64,000 bases of DNA from Armatimonadaceae bacterium. GTDB taxonomy: Bacteria > Armatimonadota > Armatimonadia > Armatimonadales > Armatimonadaceae. The stretch lies in contig JAUJOK010000013.1 of the NCBI GenBank assembly GCA_030447685.1, positions 53,502 through 117,501 of the forward strand, given 5' to 3'. The position numbers and the translations under genes were made by a program. Shown here one piece after another: positions 42,200 to 51,638 of the stretch (its first letter is position 1; each line of letters opens with the position of its first letter). The notes below the pieces were generated by a model. The model did not search any database, was not told where the DNA came from, and saw only the letters and a program-made list of their open reading frames with translations.

Positions 42200-43153
42200 A
42201 TGCGCCGTATACCCTTCTTCGTGCTGAACGCCTTTACCGACACGGCTTTCTCCGGCAACCCCGCCGGGGTGTTTCTCAACGCCGAGCAGCTTACGCCGGA
42301 CGAAATGCGGCAGCTTGCCGGGGAAGTCTCGCTGGAGTCAGCGTTCGTCCTGCCGGGTAATGACGGCGCGGATTTGTCCCTGCGCTACTTCACCGGCACA
42401 GCGGAGATTCCCTTTTGCGGCCATGCTACGGTTTCCGCGATAGCAGCTCTGGCGAAAAAGAAACGGGTGCGTCAGAAGAAAACGCTGCGCGTGCGGACTC
42501 CGGTGGGCGTTCTGGAATCACGGGTGGAAATAAGCCATTATGAAATGGGAGTGGCGTTCAATGTGACGGCCATCAAAGAGTCTATCAACGTCACGGTTGT
42601 TCAGAAGCTGCCGGAATTTGGTGCGGCACTGCCCCCAGAAGCGATAGCTGAAGTCGCGGCGGCGCTCGGCTGCGCGCCGGAAAAAATCTTCGAGACGGGG
42701 CTTCCCGTTCAGGTCGTATCCACGGGAAGCCCCTTTCTATTTGTACCCGTCCTTTCTCCGGCAGAGGTGGAAGCTGCACCGGGGGCGCTGGCAGAGATTG
42801 CCCGATTATCCCGGCGCTGGGACGCCCTCGGCTTCTACGTCTTCTCGTACTCTCATAACCGCCACGGCAGTCCCTGCTACAGGAGCCGTTGTTTCGCGCC
42901 TGCCGTCGGGTTAGACGAAGACCCGGTGACAGGCTCGGCATCCGGCGCGCTTGGCGGCTATCTTGTCCAGCACCGACAGATTACGCCGGATTCGCATTCC
43001 GGCATAGCACGTATGGTAGTTTCACAGGGACACGGGGGAAGTCGGTACGGCCTAGTTGACGTTCTGGTTGAGACACAGAACGAACAAATGGTGCGAATCG
43101 TAATTGACGGTTCGGCGCTGCTGATAGCAGAAGGGATGTTTACGTTGCCGTGA
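42200..43153 (+). CDS. PhzF-family isomerase/epimerase-like protein
   Basis: A 317-residue protein of the PhzF/diaminopimelate-epimerase fold. It opens MRRIPFFVLNAFTDTAFSGN, followed by PAGVFLNAEQL, with the catalytic Glu in LAGEVSLESAFVLP, the TGTAEIPFCGHATVS segment, and DEDPVTGSASGALGGYL at the second half-site. PhzF itself isomerises a phenazine precursor, but most relatives have unknown substrates and there are no phenazine genes here. Intact. It is preceded by a partial palindromic element. Confidence 0.85.
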   Translation: MRRIPFFVLNAFTDTAFSGNPAGVFLNAEQLTPDEMRQLAGEVSLESAFVLPGNDGADLSLRYFTGTAEIPFCGHATVSAIAALAKKKRVRQKKTLRVRTPVGVLESRVEISHYEMGVAFNVTAIKESINVTVVQKLPEFGAALPPEAIAEVAAALGCAPEKIFETGLPVQVVSTGSPFLFVPVLSPAEVEAAPGALAEIARLSRRWDALGFYVFSYSHNRHGSPCYRSRCFAPAVGLDEDPVTGSASGALGGYLVQHRQITPDSHSGIARMVVSQGHGGSRYGLVDVLVETQNEQMVRIVIDGSALLIAEGMFTLP

Positions 43154-43158
43154 CGGCT

Positions 43159-44343
43159 TTACAGGGAGCCGACGGGATTGACGGGCGAGCCGTTGCGGCG
43201 CACCTCGAAGTGCAGATGCGGGCCGGTGGACATGCCGGTGGAGCCGACACGGGCGATTACCTGCCCCTGGGAAACGCTTGCGCCGTCCCCCACCAGAAGC
43301 GCGGAGCAGTGGGCGTACAGCGTGGAGATGCCGCCGCCGTGGTCGATAAGGACGACATTACCATAGCCGCGCATCGTGCCGGAAAAGGCGACGACTCCCC
43401 CGGCGACGGCGTAGATGGGCGCACCGTGCCCCGCGCCCATGTCCACGCCGGTATGCATGCGGTATCGACGCAGAATGGGGTGGAAGCGCCCACCGAAGCC
43501 GGAGGTGATACGCCCGGCAACCGGACGGATAAAATGGCCGCTGAAGCGAACCAGACGGCGTGCCCGGCCCACCGGCGTCGATCCCAGGGCGTGCAGGCGC
43601 GCGGCGATGCGGTCGGAGTCCCGGTCCAGTTCATCCAGCTCTTCTTCCAGCTCGGCTCGCCGCTCGTGCGCCTCAATCAATACCAGCCGCTGCCGCTCCG
43701 CCACCGCCGCCTTTTCCGCCTGTCGCTCTGCAAGCTCCCGCTTCCACGCGGCCACATCGCGCGCCTTATTGTCCACCTGCTCTTTCCAGCGTAGCACTAC
43801 CGCGCGCTCGGCGCGGACTGCCTCCACCAGCCCCGCATCGTATCGAAAGATAGTGCTGACAAAACGGGCGCGGCTGACGAACACACCCATCGACCGCGAG
43901 CCGAGGACTACCGAAGCGTAGCGCACCGGCCCCTGGCGATAGTTACGTGGCGGGCCAGCGCCATCTCCCGCACCCCGCGCGTTGCTGCGCGCGCCGCAGC
44001 ACCACGGCCACTTTGCGCTGTTCGCGTCGCGTCCGATCCAGACGCTCCTGCACAGCCGCAAGCCCCCGGCGAGTGAGCCGAAGCTGATGCCGGAGCGAGG
44101 CCAGATCATTGGCCATCGCCGCCTCCGACCGCCGCACTTTTCGAAGCTGCTTCTGTGCGCTTTGAATCTTTCGCGAAACATTCCGCAGATGCCCCTTCAA
44201 CGCTTTGCGCCGCACGCGGGGAGAGTTGGCGGAATGACGCGGCCCGGCATGGGCAGGGCAGTGACGCCGGAAAAGAGAGTGAGGAGAGTTAGCACACCGA
44301 GGAGACAGACCCGGTAAGCAGCCGGGACGCGCGAAACCGGCAT
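43159..44343 (-). CDS. M23 peptidase with coiled coil (EnvC/NlpD-like), frameshifted
   Basis: A secreted murein hydrolase or amidase activator. The pieces are a signal peptide from ATG 44343 (YRVCLLGVLTLLTLFSGVTA), a coiled coil (VSRKIQSAQKQLRKVRRSEA; LASLRHQLRLTRRGLAAVQE), a second coil (ERQAEKAAVAERQ; ELEEELDELDRDSDRI), and the M23 domain with HTGVDMGAGHGAPIYA and GPHLHFEVRRNG, the zinc-binding H...D and HxH residues. Shifts lie near 44215 and 43970-43950. The corrected chain is about 390 residues. It follows two CHAD genes on the same strand. Confidence 0.85.
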
Positions 44344-44344
44344 T

Positions 44345-44872
44345 CTACTCGGCAGCCGTCGGCCCGGCTGCACCGACTGCTGAATAGCGGCGAAAAGACG
44401 CTCCGGCGGCAGCGCGTCCCAGAACGCCACGAACTCATGGTATAGACGCTCGCGCTCCGTCTCTTTCCGAGCTATCAGCGGTGCGAGGCCCTCGGCGGCG
44501 ACGAACAGCGGCGGACTGCCGCCTTTATGAAGCGCCTTTTTTCTCGCGCTCGGTCTCCTTGTCGAGCGTCCGGCTCAGGAGCGGCAATAGTACGTCGCAG
44601 TCGTGAATCGCTCCGATGCGCTCCTGAATCGCTTCGACTGTCTTCAATGACCGCTGGAAATCATCCCCGAAGCAGGGCGTGAAAAGCTCCATCGTATAAC
44701 GCAGCCGCTTGGCGGCGATACGCATGTTGTGCAGTTCCTCGACATTCTCCGGGTCGCGCATGGCGGGTGCCCAGTCGAACATCTCCTGAAGCCGCACCAG
44801 AATGACCGGGGCCGAATCGCGCAGGGCGCGTTCGGCTGGGTCAGCTTATGAATAGGGAGCGCCTTTAGCCAC
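44345..44872 (-). CDS. CHAD-domain protein 2, frameshifted
   Basis: A CHAD (conserved histidine alpha-helical) domain, a family that binds polyphosphate. The GTG at 44872 starts 2 bases after the stop of the first CHAD gene. After removal of an extra G the chain reads AKALPIHKLTQ, then ERALRDSAPVILVRLQEMFD, the signature VEELHNMRIAAKRLRYTMEL, and AIQERIGAIHDCDVLLPLLS. After another shift near 44530 it ends with PPERLFAAIQQSVQPG. The last frame runs toward the M23 start, so the exact stop (TAG at 44345) is uncertain. Confidence 0.75.
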
Positions 44873-44874
44873 GG

Positions 44875-45377
44875 TCAGTTCGCCCCCTTGTCCGCGCGCG
44901 CTGCCGCTACGGGAACCGCCTTGTCCAGCACCTTCATAAACCGCTGTGCAAACCCATCCTTTTGCAGCCGGTCCAGCGCCTTGACCAGCTTTTTACGCTC
45001 TTTGTCGCGCCGCTTGTTCTGCCGCTCGATCAGGCGCGTCAGGCCGTAGGCTTCGTTGGGCGGCAGGGGATCGCGCACGCCGCGCAGATAGTCAAGCTGC
45101 ACGTCCAGGTCGCGCACCGCTCCCAGCGCATCGGTAATGTCACCGATCTGCTTGTCGAGCATCTGGTAATCGCTTTTGGGAACGCCTTCGCGAACACGGA
45201 TAGCGCCGCGCGCAGGCGGCGCGAACCGACACGCATATCGTGCAGGGCTTCAATGTCCTCGCCTGCGCGCGTCCCGGCGGCGTTATCCATCATCTTATCG
45301 AACTGCGCGAGGAGGACGCGCCCGGGCCGCGTCCTTGAACCCGATGTCCTGGGAAAATCGTTGGTTGCCTTCGCCAT
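44875..45377 (-). CDS. CHAD-domain protein 1, frameshifted
   Basis: The first of two adjacent CHAD proteins. It has LLAQFDKMMDNAAGTRAGED, the signature IEALHDMRVGSRRLRAALSV, then after a one-base shift near 45170 LDKQIGDITDALGAVRDLDV, RLIERQNKRRDKERKKLVK and the end VAAARADKGAN. CHAD proteins associate with polyphosphate granules or triphosphate metabolism. A good promoter stands 65 bases upstream. Corrected length about 167 residues. Tandem duplication is likely, as both copies have the same signature block. Confidence 0.78.
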
Positions 45378-45441
45378 TTGGCTTGCCTTATTGCGGAGCG
45401 GTCAGACAATATCTCAGGAATCGCAAACTCCGGCAGAGGAT

Positions 45442-45470
45442 ACTATAGCATAACCCAAATTGACCGTCAA
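45442..45470 (-). promoter_or_regulatory. promoter of the CHAD/M23 operon
   Basis: Minus-strand TTGACG (45465-45470), 17-base spacer, TATAGT (45442-45447). It lies between the secreted unknown protein gene and the first CHAD gene. Confidence 0.7.
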
Positions 45471-45607
45471 GCAAACTTAATGGTACGATTTCACCAGGCC
45501 GCGTATCCCATCCCGGGTGATATTTTTGGGGAATGGCTGACCCAGCACGAAGGAGAAAGCAGCCGATTCGACCTGCTCAAGGCACCGGCAAGGCACAGGA
45601 AGGCAGC

Positions 45608-47559
45608 CTACCTCGGCAGCATACTCGTAACACCCATTTGCATCTCCCTCCACAGCCGACCGCTTTCGTCCCGGTAGCCCATCATTACTCCCCGCAGTTC
45701 GTTGTTCGCCGAACTCGCCCTGCACATAGGCCCGACTAAAGTCTACCAGGCTGCGCGGTGAGGCGGTTGATTAGTGTCTCCAGCGGTCGGAGAACGCTCA
45801 TGGAAACGAGCAGCGCCAACAGACGCCGTTCTTCATCACCGACCTCAGCTATTGCCAGACGCTCCTCGGGAGCCGCAGCGACTTTGGGTTCGCCAGCGCC
45901 CGCAGCCGGCGCACCGCCTTCGCGTAGAGGACATCCCGGGAGCGGTCGGGAGCGTCCATTCTGCGTATCACCTCAATATCGTGCGAGTTCAGCGGACGCT
46001 CACGCCCGTCGGACAGGCGGCGCTGTTTCGCCAGATCAACAAGCTCTGATTCCTCGCGCTGCGCTCCGCCCACCACGGCACGCCGCCACGGTTCCGGGAG
46101 CAGTCGGCCCACTGTTGCGGAATATCGCGGATGGTGCGCGCGGGCCGTACCGGGCGAAGCGTCAGCAGCCGCAGGCCGTCCTCCTGCTGCTGAACGTGCA
46201 GGCCGTACAGGTCGGCAAGGGCTTGCAGGACCCGCTCGGAGCTATTGCCTCCACGCCCACGACGCTGACCGGCTTCGATTGGAGCGCCTCGTCCACGGCA
46301 GCGCCGCGAAACATCGCCGCTGCCGCTGCCTCCTGGCGTCCGCTCACTGCTGCGGCTGTGGTGCTGGGTGTGGTCTCCTTCGGCAGCGCAGCAGCGTTCA
46401 GACGCTCGACCACCCCTCGCAGCGTGGCGCCAACGGCGCTGGTCGGGGCAGGGCGGGCGATGTCGGCATAATCTTCCGTCGTCGGAGCGTTGGGATCGGG
46501 AAGATGACCGCCTATTTTTCCACGAAGGAACTCCACACGCTCCGGGGGCGGCTTTCTGGTAAGAAGACCAAACACCATCATCGAGCCGTCGGGGGCCGTG
46601 AGCAGGCTCACGCCGCCGGTCTGCATCCGAAAGCCGTGGCTGAGGGCGAACTGCCACACAGCCCCCCGCAGCCCGAACGGCCCTTCGTAACCAAATATCG
46701 GGATGCCCAGCCCGACCAGGTCCATGCGCCGGAACACGGATTTCCTGCTGCGAGTGGTTTCCAGGTGGCGCGCGGTCCGCTCCACGCTGTCCATCGTCCG
46801 CTGTAAATAATCCTGGCGGGCAAACTGCCAGAGCCATTCGCGCTGATCGGGGCGAAGCTGCGTCACGAGCAGGCCGTCCTTTAAGGCGTGCATCTGCTGC
46901 GGATCGAGCGAGTTGACGAAGCGGAGCAGCGGGAAGCCCGGCGAACCTAACTGGGGCGCGCGCGGGTTCAGACGGTCGGTGGCGCGAACGATGCCGCGCA
47001 GGGCACGGACGGCTTCCTCGAACGTCACAACCGGCAGATCGTTGGGTTCGCTGTAGCGTTTGTAAAAGAGAAACAGATCTCTGTCGACGCGCACGGCGTC
47101 GTAATCGAATGCCCGCCCCACTTCGGCAGCGAACTTGCTCAAAGGGACACCGCCGCTGTCCTGGGAAACGGCCCGGCTAAGGGACTGGAGCGCGCTGTCG
47201 GAAAGCGCCGGGCGATAGGGCGCACCCTCCGCGATGACGGCGACTTTCCCCTGCGCCGCCAGCGCCGCCAGCGCGTCGTCGAAGCGTCGAAGACGCGCAT
47301 CCTCCACGCGCAGGATCGGGTCCGGGTATTCGGGAAGCGGCGCGGGCTGCGGAGCGGCGGTGCCCCCTGACGCCGGAGTGGGCGGCGGCGCGACCGCAGG
47401 TGCGGGCGGCGAGGATGGTACGGTGCCATTCGGCTGCGGCTTCTGCGCCTGCGCTGCCGGAAGGCAGGCCAGGCACAGCAGCAGGACGACAGCGCGGGAG
47501 GGCAGCAGCAGCCCACGCGCTGCCCTCCCGCGCCCCGTGGAACGAACTGTTTTACGCAT
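45608..47559 (-). CDS. large exported protein of unknown function, frameshifted
   Basis: An exported protein of about 650 residues when corrected. ATG at 47559; signal peptide with VVLLLCLACLPAAQA; a proline/alanine-rich linker (PPAPAVAPPPTPASGG); then a mostly helical body, for example RVDRDLFLFYKRYSEPNDLP and LRFVNSLDPQQMHALKDGLL. Shifts near 46240, 46080, 45890, 45725 and 45700 carry it through ELVDLAKQRRLSDGRERPLN and RLWREMQMGVTSMLPR to a stop at 45608. No family recognised. An in-frame GTG 7 codons earlier is an alternative start. The next upstream gene ends 25 bases away. Confidence 0.5.
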
Positions 47560-47584
47560 TGGACAGGTAATCTCCGCCACAGGA

Positions 47585-48121
47585 CTAATACAGTACCGCC
47601 GAGCCTTTACACTTGCCGGTGTAGGTTACGGTTGCGCCCGCTGGAAGGTTGGTAACCGTTATAATCGAATGGCTATCGTCCAAATAGTCGCCATCAACAC
47701 CTTCAACGATGATAGCGCCCTATGCCCTTGCAGCCCCTATCGACATTTCAGAATCCGCGCTGCCCCTCCCCTCAATGCCGCCGTAGGCATAGACGGTGAG
47801 GTTTGGCGTGGAGGTAGTCACGTAATCGGTTGTGTTGTTCGTCAGCGAAGCCCATGTGTCGCCCTCGTAACTTTCCCTAACACGGTACTCGAAGGTCTGA
47901 GCGGTAATCGTCGTGGAATACGGACCTCCCTCGCAGCCGGGGGTGTAACTGAGATTGGAGAAACCACTCGCGCCAACGAGTACGCCGGTATCATACCAAT
48001 ATCCGACCCGAGAGGTGCCTTGAGCCACCGTCGCTTCTGCGGGCTTGGCCGATCCCACGGAGAAACCGACGAAGGTCGCTATCCCCAGAGCGGCGAAGAA
48101 AGGAATACCCAATGTTTTCAT
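47585..48121 (-). CDS. small exported protein of unknown function, one frameshift
   Basis: MKTLGIPFFAALGIATFVGF and SVGSAKPAEA form a signal peptide; the mature part is polar and beta-like (GYWYDTGVLVGASGFSNLSY, TFEYRVRESYEGDTWASLTN) with an intact block to 47720. After a shift it continues IIVEGVDGDYLDDSHSIITV and TGKCKGSAVLY. About 178 residues corrected, with two cysteines (PGCEGG and GKCKG) that could form a disulfide. Probably co-transcribed with the large exported protein 25 bases downstream. No family recognised. Confidence 0.55.
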
Positions 48122-48334
48122 GACCTAATATCTCCCTGGTTTCCTGAAACCAGTCGATTAGCGGGCAGGGAACTGCCTGCTCCAGCAGAGGAACCAGGAT
48201 GATTATATGCCTTCGGAACTAAATCCCTGTTAAGATAAGTTTAAGACAAGGTTAAGAAGACATTAAACTTTACCGCCTCCTGATGACTGCGCCTGCCGTA
48301 GCTGTTGCTACCGCAGGAGTCATACCCGCCGCTA

Positions 48335-48340
48335 TATAAT
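48335..48340 (+). promoter_or_regulatory. -10 box of the ABC ATPase gene
   Basis: TATAAT ends 9 bases before the ATG at 48350, so the 5' leader would be at most about 3 bases. No convincing -35 box. Confidence 0.5.
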
Positions 48341-48349
48341 ACAACCTTG

Positions 48350-49258
48350 ATGGAACCAATCATACAAACGCAGGCGCTGCGTAAAATATACCCGCGCGCC
48401 GCCGCGCCCGCCGTGGACTCCCTCGATCTGGCGGTGGGGCGCGGGCAGGTGTTCGGCTTTCTCGGCCCCAACGGCGCGGGCAAGACCACCACTATCGGCA
48501 TGCTGCTGGGCAACGTCTTTCCCACCAGCGGCGGCGGCGTGATGCTCGGCAAACCGCTGGGCGACCGGCAAGCGCGCCGCCGTGTCGGCTACCTGCCGGA
48601 AAAGTTCCAGTTCCACGAATTCCTGACGGCCACCGAGTTCCTGCATGTCCACGGACACCTGTACGGCATGGACCGGGCCGCGCGCGAACGGCGCATCCCC
48701 GAAGTGCTGGAACTGGTCGGGCTGGCGAAGCGGGCGAAAAACCGGCTGCGCGAGTTTTCCAAGGGAATGCAGCAGCGCGCGGGGCTGGCGCAGGCGATTC
48801 TGCACGAGCCGGAACTGGTGATTCTGGATGAGCCGACGTCGGCGCTTGACCCACTGGGCCGCCGGGCAGTGCGCGACCTGATCGTCCACCTGAAGGAGCG
48901 GGGCACGACGGTCGTGCTCAACTCGCACTTGCTATCTGAAGTGGAGCGCACCTGTGACGAGGTGGCGATCATCAAGGCCGGGCGCGTGGTGCGGCAGGGA
49001 ACCGTGGAGGAGATCACCGCCCCCTCCTCCTCGGTGATCGTGGAGATGGAGACGCTGTCCCCTCCCCTGCCGGATGTTCTGGCCCGCTTCGGCAGCGTCG
49101 CCGCTGATACCACGCGGGCTACGGTGGCTCTATCCGACGAGTCGCGCGTTCCCGAACTGGTAAGCGCCCTGGTTGCCGCCGGGGGGCGCGTACAGGCCGT
49201 CATCCCCATGCGTGAGACGCTGGAAGATGCCTTCGTGCGCGTGATGGAGGAGGACTGA
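48350..49258 (+). CDS. ABC transporter ATP-binding protein
   Basis: A 302-residue ATPase of the ABC-2 (drug/polysaccharide exporter) type. Walker A GPNGAGKTTT, Q-loop region VGYLPEKFQFHEFLT, a variant signature REFSKGMQQRAGLAQA, Walker B LVILDEPTSALDPLG and the switch His in VVLNSHLLSEVE are all present, followed by a C-terminal DUF4162-like extension. A permease gene would normally follow; instead a palindromic element and the convergent pilT gene do. The permease must be elsewhere or lost. Start chosen at 48350 on homology. Confidence 0.9.
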   Translation: MEPIIQTQALRKIYPRAAAPAVDSLDLAVGRGQVFGFLGPNGAGKTTTIGMLLGNVFPTSGGGVMLGKPLGDRQARRRVGYLPEKFQFHEFLTATEFLHVHGHLYGMDRAARERRIPEVLELVGLAKRAKNRLREFSKGMQQRAGLAQAILHEPELVILDEPTSALDPLGRRAVRDLIVHLKERGTTVVLNSHLLSEVERTCDEVAIIKAGRVVRQGTVEEITAPSSSVIVEMETLSPPLPDVLARFGSVAADTTRATVALSDESRVPELVSALVAAGGRVQAVIPMRETLEDAFVRVMEED

Positions 49259-49283
49259 ACAGGGCGGCGTGTCAGCCGTCCGT

Positions 49284-49436
49284 GCCGGGCCGATGGATGC
49301 CGGGCCGATAAACGACCCGTCTCCGGCATAAGCGTCCTCCGGACGCGCCAACGTTTGCCGGGCTGACGTATCGCCCGTCCGGAGGATGGCTTTTCCGAGA
49401 CGGGTCGTTTATCGGCCCGGCATCCATCGGCCCGGC
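49284..49436. repeat. palindromic element, family C, complete
   Basis: A 153-bp unit with perfect 40-bp terminal inverted repeats (49284-49323 and 49397-49436) built from two GCCGGGCCGAT modules and ACGACCCGTCTC, plus an inner pair CCTCCGGACG/CGTCCGGAGG. It lies between the ends of the ABC ATPase and pilT genes. A right-half copy is at 42129. Confidence 0.9.
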
Positions 49437-49451
49437 ATTCATGGCCGAATC

Positions 49452-50682
49452 CTACGGGCGGAACGACAGGCTGCTGCCGTTTGAAAGCGGCTTCAGGTCG
49501 AAGTCGTCATCCTCCGCCAGCGGCGCAACGCCGGCAAAGACCGGGGCGGGAGCGGGAGCCGCAGCGGCGGTCACGGGTGGCGCTGGCGGCGCGGGGCCTG
49601 CGCGGCGAACTCGTTAGCCGCCGGCCGGGCGCGGTGTATCCAGGCGCAGCGTTTGCAGCACCAGCGGGTCAGCCCCTTGGCAAGAGCGGCTTCGGGCGTG
49701 ATCTTGCCCGCCTTCAGCAGTTCCGTCAGCGCCTGCGCCAGCGACTGCATCCCGATATTCGTGTTCATCTCGATGACCGACGGAAGCTGGAACGTCTTGC
49801 CCTCGCGAATCAGGTTGCGAATCGCCGTGGTGCTGGTCATGATTTCCAGAGCCGCGATACGTCCGCCGCCGATTTTGGGCAGCAGCGTCTGCGCGATAAC
49901 CCCTTGCAGCGACTCGGATAGCTGCGCGCGAATCTGCGGCTGCTGGTGCGGCGGGAAAACGTCGATGATGCGGTCTATGGTCTGCGGCGCGCTCGATGTG
50001 TGCAGTGTCCCGAAAACCAGGTGGCCCGTCTCCGCCGCCGAGACCGCCAGCGAGATCGTCTCCAGGTCGCGCATCTCCCCGACCAGGATAACGTCGGGGT
50101 CCTCGCGAAGCGCGGCTTTCAGCGCGCTGGCGAAGCTTTCCGTGTGCACCTTGACCTCGCGCTGATTGACCACGCAGCGTTTGTGCGGGTGGACGAACTC
50201 GATGGGGTCCTCGACCGTCAGGATGTGCCCGGCCCGCTCCCGGTTGATCAGGTCCACCATCGCGGCAAGCGTTGTGGACTTGCCCGACCCGGTCGGCCCC
50301 GTCACCAACACCAGCCCCTTTTCGTGGTTCGTTAGCTGCGTGATGACGGGCGGCAGATTCAGATCCTCCACCGACAGCACTTTCGTCGGGATGACGCGAA
50401 AGACCGCTCCCTCGCCCCGGCGTCCGTTAAAAAAGTTGGCGCGGAAGCGGGCGACGCCGGGAAGCTCCAGGCTGAAATCCAGGTCGCCGTGTTTCTCGAA
50501 ATGCTCTTTGCGCTCTTCGTTCAAAGTCCGAACAGCATGGGGGCGAGCACGTCGCGGGTAAGTTCCGGGTAGGGCAGGCGCTCCATCTCGCCGTGCAGGC
50601 GATACGAGAGGGTGCCAACCGTCAGATGCAGGTCGGAGGCTTTGCTTTCGACCGTCCGGCGCAGCAGCTCATGGATATCCAT
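49452..50682 (-). CDS. pilT: PilT-type twitching-motility ATPase, frameshifted
   Basis: The retraction ATPase of type IV pili. It starts MDIHELLRRTVESKASDLHL; after a one-base shift near 50523 it continues NEERKEHFEKHGDLDFSLEL. Walker A GPTGSGKSTT, the Asp box HILTVEDPIEF, Walker B VILVGEMRDLETI and the His box TLHTSSAPQTIDRIIDVFP are intact. Losing one G at about 49680 breaks the end; corrected frames give ADPLVLQTL and a tail DDDFDLKPLSNGSSLSF. No other pil genes are near, apart from a prepilin-like gene at 7878. Confidence 0.92.
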
Positions 50683-50800
50683 TATCCGATACGAATCCTT
50701 TCAGGCGCGGGGTGACAGGATAGTATCGGACATAAACCGTATCTTTACTTACTGACAGCTATACAGGGAAATAGCGGGGCGTTTGGGAAAACGACCGGGT

Positions 50801-51544
50801 CTACCGTGGGGAGCGTACCGGGGCCTGCTTCCGGGCGCGAATGGCGGACGCCTGGGCGCGCAGTTTCCAGACCATGCCCATCGCCTCGACCACGATCCGC
50901 TTGCTCATCTTGGAGTGCCCCTCGATTCTATCCGCGAAGACGATGGGTATCTCGGTGACGGAGTGGCCACCCAAAAGCGCGCGATAGGTCATTTCGATCT
51001 GGAACGAGTAGCCGTTGGAGCGCACGGTGGCAAGGTCGATGTCTTCCAGCACGGTCCGCCGCCAGCACTTGAACCCGCCGGTCAGATCGCGGATAGGAAG
51101 GGCCAGGATCGTGCGCGCGTATAAACTCCCGCCCCGGCTCAGAACGCGGCGGCCCCATCCCCAGTTCAGGGTCCCGCCGCCGGGCACATAGCGCGAGCCG
51201 AGAACCAGGTCATACGCGCCGGAGGCTTCCAGCATCGCCGGGAGATATTGGGGGTCGTGGGAAAGGTCGGCGTCCATCTGGATCAGGCGCTGATAGCCCC
51301 GCTCCAGTCCCCAGGTTAACCCGGCGATATAGGCGCGGCCAATGCCGTCTTTGGTGGTGCGATGCAGTACCTGGATAGCGGAATCACGGGCAGCCATTTC
51401 GTCGGCCAGCGCGCCGGTTCCGTCCAGGGAGTTATCGTCCACCACCAGAATATGGGCGTCGGGCACGGTGTCTCGCAGGCCCGGAATCAGCAGAGGAAGG
51501 CTGTCGCGCTCGTTATAAGTCGGCACCACAATCAGCAATGACAT
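50801..51544 (-). CDS. polyprenol monophosphomannose synthase-like GT2 glycosyltransferase
   Basis: A 247-residue GT2 enzyme transferring a sugar (usually mannose or glucose) from a nucleotide donor to polyprenyl phosphate. It has LLIVVPTYNERDSLP, HILVVDDNSLDGT (DDN), QMDADLSHDPQYLP (DAD), RDLTGGFKCWRR and GYSFQIEMTYRA, as in Dpm1-type synthases. No membrane segment. The product could feed GT39-type enzymes such as the one at 5989..7545. ATG 51544 has AGGA upstream; codons above it show no family match. Divergent from crtI with a 94-base gap. Confidence 0.88.
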   Translation of the reverse strand: MSLLIVVPTYNERDSLPLLIPGLRDTVPDAHILVVDDNSLDGTGALADEMAARDSAIQVLHRTTKDGIGRAYIAGLTWGLERGYQRLIQMDADLSHDPQYLPAMLEASGAYDLVLGSRYVPGGGTLNWGWGRRVLSRGGSLYARTILALPIRDLTGGFKCWRRTVLEDIDLATVRSNGYSFQIEMTYRALLGGHSVTEIPIVFADRIEGHSKMSKRIVVEAMGMVWKLRAQASAIRARKQAPVRSPR

Positions 51545-51602
51545 AGCTTCCTGCATTTTATCACTTGCCCCCGGCACGGGAACAAACCGAGCGGACGGTT
51601 GT

Positions 51603-51632
51603 TTGGGTGAGGGCAGCTACGAAAGGTACACT
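51603..51632 (+). promoter_or_regulatory. promoter giving a leaderless crtI mRNA
   Basis: A weak TTGGGT (51603-51608), 18-base spacer, TACACT (51627-51632), then exactly 6 bases before the ATG at 51639. The same -10 to ATG distance occurs at 8831 and 59217. Confidence 0.55.
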
Positions 51633-51638
51633 CCGTTT

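Noticed and set aside
45477..45725. 82-codon minus-strand frame read as a separate gene
   Set aside because: Its first half is the frameshifted tail of the large exported protein; its second half runs into the CHAD promoter region.
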